Shown in pieces: positions 1 through 5,963 of a stretch of 6,091 bases of DNA. Numbering within the stretch: the stretch's first letter is position 1; every line of letters starts with the position of its first letter. The stretch is from positions 1 through 6,091 of the forward strand of contig NZ_CALJRY010000076.1 in assembly GCF_937976295.1 (NCBI RefSeq). Direction: 5' to 3'. The position numbers were made by a program, and so were the translations under genes. Source of the DNA: an uncultured Rothia sp. GTDB lineage: Bacteria > Actinomycetota > Actinomycetes > Actinomycetales > Micrococcaceae. Below the pieces are notes generated by a model. It made no database searches, was not told the origin of the DNA, and worked only from the letters and a program-made list of their open reading frames with translations.

Positions 1-209
1 TCCGGCTGCTCCTTCGCAATCTTCTCCACCAGCTCACGCACGTGCTTCTCTGCGTTATCGCGGAGGGTGTACAGGCCGCCGTCCTTGGGGCGATCCGCCG
101 GGATTTCGTGGGTAGCAAGCCACTTGCCGTTGACGTGGCGGAAGAAATCGTCGCCCGGCTTGACGGTTTCGTCCACCCATTCTTTAGTGATTCCAGAGTT
201 AGTAGTCAT
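1..209 (-). CDS. M13-family zinc metallopeptidase (neprilysin/PepO-like), N-terminal fragment
   Basis: The 5' part of a gene that runs off the left edge; 69 complete codons are visible. The translation begins MTTNSGITKEW and contains DDFFRHVNGKW (about residues 20-30), then HEIPADRP and LYTLRDNAEKHVREL. This run (D-D-F/L-x-x-H/Y-V-N-G-x-W, then the I-P-A-D block and a helix starting near LRDNAE) is the N-terminal signature of the M13 endopeptidases (bacterial PepO, mycobacterial Zmp1, human neprilysin). These are usually about 630-670 residues, with the zinc motif HExxH far downstream, so catalytic residues cannot be checked here. No signal peptide or membrane segment is visible at the N terminus, which suggests a cytoplasmic enzyme or non-classical export. 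The ATG at 209 is chosen because a TAGAAT box ends exactly 7 bases before it and no convincing Shine-Dalgarno is present. Family is recognised by motif memory only. Confidence 0.85.
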   Translation of the reverse strand, partial: MTTNSGITKEWVDETVKPGDDFFRHVNGKWLATHEIPADRPKDGGLYTLRDNAEKHVRELVEKIAKEQP

Positions 210-215
210 GGTTCC

Positions 216-221
216 ATTCTA
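216..221 (-). promoter_or_regulatory. -10 box (TAGAAT) of a probable leaderless promoter for the M13 peptidase
   Basis: On the minus strand TAGAAT is followed by six bases and then the start codon at 209, which puts the expected transcription start on the A of ATG. Actinobacteria commonly use such TAnnnT boxes for leaderless mRNAs. No clear -35 hexamer is seen (the best-spaced hexamer is TGTGGC) and no good Shine-Dalgarno precedes the start. Between this box and the terminator at 366, 222-365 holds only small GC-rich hairpins (for example CCGCT/AGCGG at 307-320) and no gene I can support. Confidence 0.55.
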
Positions 222-365
222 TGTTCTTACGCCCGCAAGCCACAGGATGCCCGGCACCGCGCCGGATGGCGACTCACCGGTACAGGTGCTCATCAGAGGC
301 ATTTTGCCGCTCCTCAGCGGGCTATCCGGGCGGTAGAGGGGGGCGTATGCCCCTCCAGGATGCAG

Positions 366-404
366 AAAAGCCCGCCCGCACGGTCACACAACCGTACAGG
401 CGGG
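366..404 (-). terminator. Rho-independent terminator of the GlpT-like transporter gene
   Basis: Read on the minus strand, CCCGCC, a 3-base mismatch, ACGGT, a 6-base loop, ACCGT, a 3-base mismatch and GGCGGG form an imperfect GC-rich stem (371-404), followed at once by CTTTT. It lies about 50 bases past the transporter stop codon. The plus strand has no U-run after the stem, so it works in one direction only. One arm and its flank (368-384) are identical to 2270-2286 in the metE terminator. Confidence 0.85.
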
Positions 405-455
405 TTCGCATCTACCCCCGAACCACTAGTTCAGGAACAAAGAAGGACTATTCGC

Positions 456-1901
456 TTAAGCCTGAGCTTTCGCAGCCAGCTTCTCTGCGCGCTCAGCCAT
501 CAGACGCTTCTCAGCACCGTTGACCAGCCACAGGAACAGAACCGCCAGACCCGAGCACACAATCATAAAGACGAACGCGGTGCTCCAGCCCCAGTGGTCA
601 ACAATAATGCCGATACCAGCAGAAGCCAGGGTTGCACCAAGCGCGTAACCGAACAGGCCGGTGAAGCCCGCAGCGGTACCCGCAACATGCGAAGGCGACA
701 GGTCAATAGCCTGCAGACCAATCAGCATGACCGGGCCGTAAATCAGGCCACCAATCAGAGCCAACGCAACGTACGCAATCCACAGCGGCGCATCCGAAGA
801 GGGCAGCCAGTACAGCAGAATCGCGCCGACGGTCGCAACCAGGAACAGGATACCCGCGGGGGAGCGGCGACCCTTGAACATGCGGTCAGAAACGTAACCA
901 CACAGGACGGTGCCGCCAATACCGGCAAGTTCCAGAATCGAGAATCCCGCAATACCGCCCTCAAGGGAGGTGTGGCGCACATCGTGCAGGTACTTCGGCG
1001 CCCACACCAGCACGCCGTAACGCAGGGTGTACACGAACACGTTTGCTAGAGCCAGGTACACCATGGTCGAGTTGGTCAGCACGTGCTTACGGATGGTGGT
1101 CCACGTGGACTCTGCACGATCCTCAGCGGTGGACTCAACCTTGTGCGGGTCGTTGCGGTACACGTCAACGGTGGGCAGGCCCTCCGCCTCGGGGTTATCG
1201 CGGATCAGCAGCCACGCCACAAATGCGAGCACGAAGCTGATAACAGCGGGGAACCAGAAAGCAACTTCCCAGGTCTTGCCGAACATGGAGAAGCCCCACG
1301 CAACCAGCAGACCGGACAGCGCACCACCGACGTTGTGGGCGGTGTTCCACCAGGAAACCTTCGTGCCGCGCTCGCTGGTGGAGAACCAGTTCACGAGCAC
1401 ACGGCCGGAGGGCGGCCAACCCATGCCCTGGAAGATACCGTTGAAAACCATGATGGTCGCCATGATGGAGGCGATAGCGGCAGCATAGCCCGTCGCACCC
1501 GCGCCTTCACCCATGTAACCGGTCATTGCCAGCAGGATGTTTGCAACGCCCGAAAGCACCAGACCAATCGGCAAGAATAGACGCGCGTTGGAGCGGTCAG
1601 AAATCATTGCGGTGAAGAACTTGCTGAAGCCGTAAGCCAGCAGCAGTGCCGTGGACAGTGCACCGATTGCGGCGTTGCTGAAGCCCAGTTCCTTGGTCAG
1701 AATCGGGGTGACCAGCGGGACGTTGTTACGAATCAGGTAGAAGGTCGCGTAACCGATGAAAATACCCATGAAGACCTGTAGGCGCATGCGCGGGTACTTC
1801 GCATTAACTTCTGCTTCGCTGAGCTGAGGCTTGGGTGCCGGAATGGCGAGCCAGCGGGGTACAGAACCCTTCTTCTTCTTTGATGAAGTGGTAGTAGTCA
1901 T
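456..1901 (-). CDS. glpT: GlpT-type organophosphate:phosphate antiporter (MFS), probably glycerol-3-phosphate transporter
   Basis: Predicted inner-membrane major facilitator of 481 residues with about 12 hydrophobic segments; E. coli GlpT has 452. The family imports glycerol-3-phosphate or related phosphate esters in exchange for phosphate. From the ATG at 1901, residues matching E. coli GlpT are visible: R58 in FYLIRNN (GlpT R45), K94 in GFSKF (K80), H189 in NTAHNVGG (H165) and R294 in YTLRYGV (R269). The two arginines are the phosphate-binding pair in GlpT. Other signatures are SDRSNARLFLP, FQGMGWPPSGR, YGPVMLIG and GTAAGFTGLFGY. The N terminus has a lysine run (KKKK) and the C terminus is charged and alanine-rich. 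UhpT or UhpC-like specificity remains possible, but the motifs are closest to GlpT. An in-frame ATG at 1910 would add three residues; 1901 is preferred because the earlier ATG overlaps the -10 box. It appears monocistronic, with its own promoter and terminator. Confidence 0.88.
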   Translation of the reverse strand: MTTTTSSKKKKGSVPRWLAIPAPKPQLSEAEVNAKYPRMRLQVFMGIFIGYATFYLIRNNVPLVTPILTKELGFSNAAIGALSTALLLAYGFSKFFTAMISDRSNARLFLPIGLVLSGVANILLAMTGYMGEGAGATGYAAAIASIMATIMVFNGIFQGMGWPPSGRVLVNWFSTSERGTKVSWWNTAHNVGGALSGLLVAWGFSMFGKTWEVAFWFPAVISFVLAFVAWLLIRDNPEAEGLPTVDVYRNDPHKVESTAEDRAESTWTTIRKHVLTNSTMVYLALANVFVYTLRYGVLVWAPKYLHDVRHTSLEGGIAGFSILELAGIGGTVLCGYVSDRMFKGRRSPAGILFLVATVGAILLYWLPSSDAPLWIAYVALALIGGLIYGPVMLIGLQAIDLSPSHVAGTAAGFTGLFGYALGATLASAGIGIIVDHWGWSTAFVFMIVCSGLAVLFLWLVNGAEKRLMAERAEKLAAKAQA

Positions 1902-1908
1902 GTTTCGC

Positions 1909-1914
1909 ATTCTA
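1909..1914 (-). promoter_or_regulatory. -10 box (TAGAAT, within TATAGAAT) for the GlpT-like gene, probably leaderless
   Basis: On the minus strand TAGAAT is followed by seven bases and then ATG at 1901, so transcription should start at or one base before the start codon. No Shine-Dalgarno lies upstream of either candidate ATG. The box and the start region closely match those of the M13 peptidase gene. A second AT-rich hexamer, TATAAG (about 1926-1931), is an alternative -10 that would give a short leader. No good -35 is visible. Confidence 0.5.
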
Positions 1915-1940
1915 TAAGTGGGGTCTTATAAAAATGCTAA

Positions 1941-2076
1941 TCTACTGGGCATATTTTCACTAAATTGTTCAGTATAGTGAACGAATATTCAGAGTGATTA
2001 TTCTATAAATACTTGTTTTACCCTGGAATTTCAGAGAAGTGCGCAATTCATGTGATGCACATCTGTCTACTGGGCA
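1941..2076. repeat. 11-base direct repeat TCTACTGGGCA, two copies
   Basis: Exact copies lie at 1941-1951 and 2066-2076, 125 bases apart, in the AT-rich upstream region (TGCCCAGTAGA on the transporter's coding strand). The flanks differ, so this is not a large tandem duplication. A regulator-binding site is possible but unproven. Confidence 0.6.
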
Positions 2077-2112
2077 ACATTGCCGTGAATGATGCAATGA
2101 ATATAAATACTT
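2004..2112. repeat. 11-base direct repeat TATAAATACTT, two copies
   Basis: Exact copies lie at 2004-2014 and 2102-2112, interleaved with the TCTACTGGGCA repeat but with different spacing. The AT-rich composition raises the chance of coincidence. The copies could be -10-like elements or DNA-bending tracts. Confidence 0.5.
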
Positions 2113-2271
2113 TCCATGTTGAGTAAATGCATGTTTTGGTCAGACCACAACTAAATTTAGAGTTATTTATACCCTAAGTTCAAAAAGAGAACCACTTGAA
2201 TACCGCTAAATCGGTGCTCCATAAACACCCCGCAGGCACCCACCCGCTCAACCCAAAAACTGCACAGGGAA

Positions 2272-2310
2272 GCCCGCCCGCACGGTGCAGAAGAATCCGT
2301 GCGGGCGGGC
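2272..2310 (-). terminator. Strong hairpin terminator after metE
   Basis: A perfect 14-bp GC-rich stem (arms 2272-2285 and 2297-2310) has an 11-base loop. On the minus strand it is followed by TTCCCT, with a TTTTT run about 12 bases beyond. It lies roughly 140 bases past the metE stop. The U-tract is weaker than that of the terminator at 366-404, but the stem is much stronger. On the plus strand no U-run follows. Confidence 0.8.
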
Positions 2311-2452
2311 CCGTTATCTATCCCCAAAAGCTCGGCATACAGTCGGTACGCATACCGGCACGAAGCCGAACAACCGCCACCTGCCGCAGGTTACCGCGAG
2401 CAAACCATCATCCGGTCAACCCGCAGCAGGCAGCGGAACCAATAGGCGCCTC
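2311..2452 (-). other. metE 3' untranslated region
   Basis: About 140 bases separate the metE stop codon from its terminator stem, long for a bacterial 3' UTR. The RNA can form small hairpins (CGGTA/TACCG at 2344-2357; an ACCTGC/GCAGGT palindrome near 2378-2390). At 2316-2326 it reads TGGGGATAGAT, the exact complement of the segment just 5' of the metE Shine-Dalgarno. No gene is seen on either strand. Confidence 0.6.
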
Positions 2453-4780
2453 CTAGAGGGACGCGCGGATCGCCTTGGTGGCATCCACCAGGTGACGCAG
2501 AGACTGCTTGGTCTCCTCGTAATCACGAGTCTTCAGACCACAGTCCGGGTTCACCCACAGGTCAGCAATGGTGCCGTAACCAATCGCAGCCTTCAGCAGG
2601 GACTCAATCTCCTCCTGAGAAGGAACACGCGGGGAGTGGATGTCCCACACGCCCGGGCCCAGACCGGAAACGAAGCTCTCCGGAATGTCAGCCAGCAGCT
2701 CCATGTGCGAACGAGCCGCCTCAATGCTGGTCACGTCAGCGTTCAGAGCGTTAATCGAGTCGATAATCTCGTTGAACTCCGAGTAGCACAGGTGGGTGTG
2801 AATCTGAGTGGAATCCTTCACACCGCTGGTAGCCAGGCGGAAGGAGTTCACCGACCAGTCCAGGTACTGCGGCTGCTCATCGCGGCGCAGGGGCAGCAGC
2901 TCACGCAGAGCCGGCTCGTCCACCTGAATGATGCGGATGCCTGCCTCTTCCAGGTCGGCAATCTCGTCGGCCAGTGCCAGAGCCACCTGGTTAGCGGTCT
3001 CGCGGCGCGGCTGGTCGTCACGCACGAAGGACCACGCCAGAATCGTCACCGGGCCGGTGAGCATGCCCTTGACCGGCTTCTCGCTCAGCGACTGTGCGTG
3101 GGAACTCCACGGAACGGTGAATGCCTCACCGCGCAGGCCCTCACCGTGACGCTTCACGTCACCGAACAGGATCGAGGGGCGGGTGCAACGCGAACCGTAG
3201 GACTGAACCCAGCCGTGGCGGGTGGTTGCGAAGCCGTCAAAGTTCTCGGCGAAGTACTGAACCATGTCGTTACGCTCAGCCTCACCGTGAACCAGCACGT
3301 CCAGGCCCAGCTCCTCCTGCAGCGCGATGACCGAAGCGATCTCATCACGCAGGAAGCCGTTCAGCTCCTCAGCGGAAATCTTGCCCGCACGAGCCTCCGC
3401 ACGGTGGCGGCGAATCTCAGCGGTCTGCGGGAAGGAACCAATAGTGGTGGTCGGCAGCTTCGGCAGGTTCAGGTCAGCCTGAGCCGCGCGACGAACATCA
3501 ATGGTCGGGCGGTCGAAGTCCTCGGGAGCCACAGCTGCGGCGCGGGCACGAATCTCCTCGTTGTGCTTACGCGGGTCAGCAGCGAAGCGAGCCAGCGCCT
3601 CATCAGCAGCCTTCAGCTCCGGCTCAACAGCGGCCTCACCCTCAGCCAGGCCGCGAGCCAGCAGAGCAATCTCAGCGACCTTCTGGTCAGCGAATGCCAG
3701 GCCGTCCACCGGAACCTCGGCGGGGTCTTCCAGAGCCAGGTCGTGCGGCACGTGCTGCAGGGAGGTCGAGGAGGAAACCGACACGGCACCCTCGGATGCG
3801 CCGGGCAGCGCCTCCAGAGTCTTCAGGGCGGCGCGAACATCAGCACGCCACACGTTGCGACCGTTCACAACACCGGCAACCAGGTGCACACCAGCGGCAG
3901 AAACAGACTCAAGCTCAGCCTTCGAGTACACGCCGTGCACCAGGTCAAGGTGCAGAGCCTCAATACCGGTACCCAGCAGCGCCGGCAGGTTCTCACGCAG
4001 GGAACCGTAGGGGCTGGTCACCAGAATCTGCGGGCGCTTCTCGCCAGCAGCCAGGGCACGGTAGGTGCGCTCAGCAAGCTCAGCGACCTTCGCGTTGTCT
4101 GCACGGTCCACGGTCAGGCCCGGCTCATCCAGCTGAACCCACTCAACACCGCGCTCAGCCAGCTGCTCCAGCACCTGAGCGTAAGCGGCAACGAACTCGT
4201 CCAGACGGTCGATGGGTGCGAAGTCCTCGGCGGAACCCTGCTCAGCCTTAGCGCCCAGCAGCAGGGTCAGCGGGCCAACAATCTGCGGGCGAACCTTCAC
4301 GCCAGCCTGCTTTGCGACCTCGAGCTGCTCGTCAATAGCCTCAAGGTTCAGCTTAATCTCGGTCGATGCACCAATCTCGGGCACCAGGTAGTGGTAGTTG
4401 GTGTCGAACCACTTGGTCATCTCCAGCGGAGGCAGGGTCTCAGTACCGCGCGCTAGTGCGAAGTAGCCGGGCAGATCCAGCAGGCCGCGTGCGTCCTTAG
4501 CCTCAGCCAGACGCTCGGGAACCAGGGTGAACAGGCGAACCACGTCGAGCACCTGGTCGTAGTAGGAGAAGGTTGCCGGAATCGAGTAGTTGTCAGCCTT
4601 CAGGCCCGCAGTGGTCACGCGCTCGAAGTAGGTGCGCTGTACGTCGGCGGCGGTGTCCTGCAGTTCCTGCAGGGTTGCCTTGCCCTTCCAGAAAGCCTCC
4701 TGAGCCTTCTTCAGTTCGCGGAAGCGGCCCACGCGGGGGTAACCAACAATGGTTGCGGCGGGGAATGCGGTGTTCGACAT
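2453..4780 (-). CDS. metE: Cobalamin-independent methionine synthase (5-methyltetrahydropteroyltriglutamate-homocysteine methyltransferase)
   Basis: Cytosolic zinc enzyme that transfers the methyl group of 5-methyl-tetrahydropteroyl-polyglutamate directly to homocysteine, giving methionine without vitamin B12. The 775 residues compare with 753 in E. coli. The N-terminal domain (about 6-325) opens with GYPRVGRFRELKKAQE. The C-terminal catalytic domain (about 440-770) carries TTTIGSFPQT, HGEAERNDMVQYFAE, QVDEPALRE and GPGVWDIHSPRVP. The zinc ligands known from E. coli are all present: H663 and C665 in IHTHLCYSEFN, E687 in TSIEAAR, and C747 in WVNPDCGLK. The ATG at 4780 has an AAAGGA Shine-Dalgarno at 4790-4795, nine bases upstream. 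It lies 161 bases downstream of metF on the same strand, with no obvious terminator between them, so the pair is probably co-transcribed and under the SAM riboswitch ahead of metF. The frame is intact and full length. Confidence 0.98.
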   Translation of the reverse strand: MSNTAFPAATIVGYPRVGRFRELKKAQEAFWKGKATLQELQDTAADVQRTYFERVTTAGLKADNYSIPATFSYYDQVLDVVRLFTLVPERLAEAKDARGLLDLPGYFALARGTETLPPLEMTKWFDTNYHYLVPEIGASTEIKLNLEAIDEQLEVAKQAGVKVRPQIVGPLTLLLGAKAEQGSAEDFAPIDRLDEFVAAYAQVLEQLAERGVEWVQLDEPGLTVDRADNAKVAELAERTYRALAAGEKRPQILVTSPYGSLRENLPALLGTGIEALHLDLVHGVYSKAELESVSAAGVHLVAGVVNGRNVWRADVRAALKTLEALPGASEGAVSVSSSTSLQHVPHDLALEDPAEVPVDGLAFADQKVAEIALLARGLAEGEAAVEPELKAADEALARFAADPRKHNEEIRARAAAVAPEDFDRPTIDVRRAAQADLNLPKLPTTTIGSFPQTAEIRRHRAEARAGKISAEELNGFLRDEIASVIALQEELGLDVLVHGEAERNDMVQYFAENFDGFATTRHGWVQSYGSRCTRPSILFGDVKRHGEGLRGEAFTVPWSSHAQSLSEKPVKGMLTGPVTILAWSFVRDDQPRRETANQVALALADEIADLEEAGIRIIQVDEPALRELLPLRRDEQPQYLDWSVNSFRLATSGVKDSTQIHTHLCYSEFNEIIDSINALNADVTSIEAARSHMELLADIPESFVSGLGPGVWDIHSPRVPSQEEIESLLKAAIGYGTIADLWVNPDCGLKTRDYEETKQSLRHLVDATKAIRASL

Positions 4781-4941
4781 AGTAATTTTTCCTTTACTGG
4801 GGATAGATGTGGGAGTCAGTTCCGGTGTTTCGCTACCCAGCGGTGGGCGGTGAAACGGGGGTCGTAACTCCCGGAATATTTGTGGGGGAGACAGTGGAAA
4901 CGCATCCGGTAAGGAGCGTTATGGGGTTGAGCGGGTCGCGT
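4781..4941 (-). promoter_or_regulatory. Structured metF-metE intergenic leader
   Basis: On the minus strand the RNA can form a hairpin closed by GUUUC/GAAAC with a CCCA/UGGG core (4827-4856). An upstream segment, TTCCGGGAGT (4876-4867), can pair either with CCGGAA (4825-4820), enclosing that hairpin, or with ACTCCC (4816-4811) just before the Shine-Dalgarno. Both pairings need the same G bases, so they exclude each other. A 6-base AAACGC/GCGTTT pair (4898-4903 with 4938-4943) overlaps the metF stop. No known riboswitch core or U-rich terminator was recognised. A weak internal promoter cannot be ruled out. Confidence 0.45.
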
Positions 4942-5847
4942 TTAGGCGAATTCCAGCTCGTGCAGCGGCTGAGAGAAACGGTTGCTGTACCGCGGCAGGT
5001 CCAGCTGGTCCAGAACATCCAGCACCGCGGCATGCTCGTTGAAGGTGAAGAAGTGCAGACCCGGTGCGCCCGCATCCATCACGGTGCGGCACTGGTTCAG
5101 TGCGTAGTCCACGCCGATGCGGTGCAGCTCAGCGTCACTGGTTGCCGTTTCTAGGGCGTAGGCGAGGTCCGTCGGGACTTCCATGCCCGCCATCTGGCAG
5201 AGGTTCCGCAGGCGCTTCAGCGAGGTCACCGGCATGATGCCCGGAATAATCGGAATGTCCACGCCCGCCAGGCGTGCCGAATCGACCAGGGCGCTGTAGC
5301 GCTCATCCTCAAAGAACACCTGAGTGATCGCGAAATCCGCGCCGGCACGCTGCTTCGACAGCAGAATCTCAATATCCTGCAGCAGGGACGCCGACTCCGG
5401 GTGCTTCTGCGGGTACGCCGCCACACCAATCGACACCTTGCCAGCCGCCAGGTGGGCGAAATCTTCACGCTCAACGCGGCGAATGAGTTCCACCAGGTAG
5501 CGGGCGAAAGGAAGCTCAGAAACCTGACCCTCCTGAATGTCACCGCGAAGAGCCAGGAAGCCGCGCACGCCCAGACCCAGGATCAGGCGGACTGCACGCT
5601 CCAGCTCGTGTACCGAATGGCCTGCACAAATCAGGTGAGCCAGCGGGGTGAGGGAGGTTTCATGCACCAGGTGGTCGAGCAGCGCCAGGGTCTTCTGGCG
5701 GCGCTTCGCGTCACCGGAGTAGGTGACCGACACGTAGTCGGGGTTGGTGCCCTCAAGCTCCGCAATGGTGCGCAGTAGCGACTCACAGCTCGCGTGTGAG
5801 CGCGGAGGGAACAGCTCAAAAGAAAGAGCCGGGTGAACTGTCGTCAT
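4942..5847 (-). CDS. metF: 5,10-methylenetetrahydrofolate reductase
   Basis: Cytosolic FAD enzyme that reduces 5,10-methylene-THF to 5-methyl-THF, the methyl donor used by the MetE encoded just downstream. The 301 residues are close to the 296 of E. coli MetF and form one (beta/alpha)8-barrel domain. Family residues are visible: E11 in LSFELFPPR (E. coli E28), T42 in VSVTYSG (T59), H71 in LAHLIC, D103 in LRGD (D120) and Q176 in FAITQVFFE (Q183), with PIIPGIMP at 199-206. The start at 5847 is chosen because GAAGGA (5858-5853) lies five bases upstream; the ATG at 5853 would overlap that Shine-Dalgarno and add only two residues. Immediately upstream is a SAM-riboswitch leader, which implies repression when SAM is plentiful. 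No truncation or missing key residue was seen. Confidence 0.97.
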   Translation of the reverse strand: MTTVHPALSFELFPPRSHASCESLLRTIAELEGTNPDYVSVTYSGDAKRRQKTLALLDHLVHETSLTPLAHLICAGHSVHELERAVRLILGLGVRGFLALRGDIQEGQVSELPFARYLVELIRRVEREDFAHLAAGKVSIGVAAYPQKHPESASLLQDIEILLSKQRAGADFAITQVFFEDERYSALVDSARLAGVDIPIIPGIMPVTSLKRLRNLCQMAGMEVPTDLAYALETATSDAELHRIGVDYALNQCRTVMDAGAPGLHFFTFNEHAAVLDVLDQLDLPRYSNRFSQPLHELEFA

Positions 5848-5869
5848 AACCATCCTTCGTGTTCACCCG
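5830..5869 (-). promoter_or_regulatory. 9-bp stem enclosing the metF ribosome binding site and start codon
   Basis: A perfect inverted repeat, CGGGTGAAC (5869-5861 on the minus strand) and GTTCACCCG (5838-5830), flanks a 22-base segment holding the Shine-Dalgarno GAAGGA and the ATG at 5847. The 3' arm lies inside the metF coding sequence (codons 4-6). In the mRNA this would display or constrain the initiation region in a loop. It is the likely output end of the upstream riboswitch, but could also be an operator in DNA. Confidence 0.55.
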
Positions 5870-5875
5870 ATAGAT

Positions 5876-5894
5876 ACGCACCGGGAGGGTGCGT
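5876..5894 (-). promoter_or_regulatory. 7-bp hairpin in the metF leader
   Basis: ACGCACC, loop CTCCC, GGTGCGT on the minus strand, a perfect stem immediately upstream of the UCUAUC element and the start-codon stem. No U-run follows, so it is not an intrinsic terminator. It is probably part of the riboswitch expression platform. Confidence 0.5.
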
Positions 5895-5963
5895 GAATTC
5901 TTCTGCAGGATGCGCTGTACCGGTTTGCTGGTACGGCTCATCGTGGGGTGCCGAAGGGTATTC

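Larger units (their letters stand above)
1915..2271. other. AT-rich non-coding region upstream of the GlpT-like gene
   Basis: About 280 bases (1915-2195) are strikingly AT-rich beside the GC-rich genes; the remainder up to the metE terminator returns to higher GC. No credible gene is present: short open frames lack a Shine-Dalgarno and coding character. It contains GTTCA-N6-TGAAC at 1967-1982, GAATA/TATTC at 1983-2003, ATGTG/CACAT at 2050-2062, and a TATAAATA motif three times (two on plus, one on minus near 2162-2170). This looks like a long promoter/operator region for the transporter, although the regulator is not identifiable from sequence. Confidence 0.6.

Noticed and set aside
307..320. 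CCGCT/AGCGG hairpin, with a second G-rich hairpin at 336-356, as terminators
   Set aside because: Neither is followed by a U-run on either strand, and the convincing terminator already lies at 366-404.
42..1049. A 335-codon open frame on the plus strand
   Set aside because: It crosses the M13 peptidase gene, the terminator and the 3' part of the transporter, and its product is low-complexity and R/Q/N-rich without domains.
2051..2061. TGTGATGCACA as a CRP/GlxR-type site
   Set aside because: The half-site spacing is wrong: the consensus needs TGTGA-N6-TCACA.
2071..2136. A 21-codon minus-strand frame (MHLLNMESIY...) in the AT-rich region as a leader peptide
   Set aside because: There is no Shine-Dalgarno, no run of regulatory codons, and no attenuator structure between it and the transporter.
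2196..2456. An 86-codon plus-strand frame between the transporter and metE
   Set aside because: It reads through the perfect terminator stem and the metE 3' UTR, lacks a Shine-Dalgarno and has no recognisable motif.
2285..4456. A 723-codon open frame on the plus strand antisense to metE
   Set aside because: The metE frame has every catalytic residue and explains this DNA. The antisense frame starts inside the metE terminator, has no family motif, and is a usual by-product of GC-biased third positions.
4781..4941. A second SAM aptamer or a cobalamin riboswitch before metE
   Set aside because: No GCAACC/AAGGUGC core is present, and the isolated CCACTGT stretch is not accompanied by the other conserved B12-box elements.
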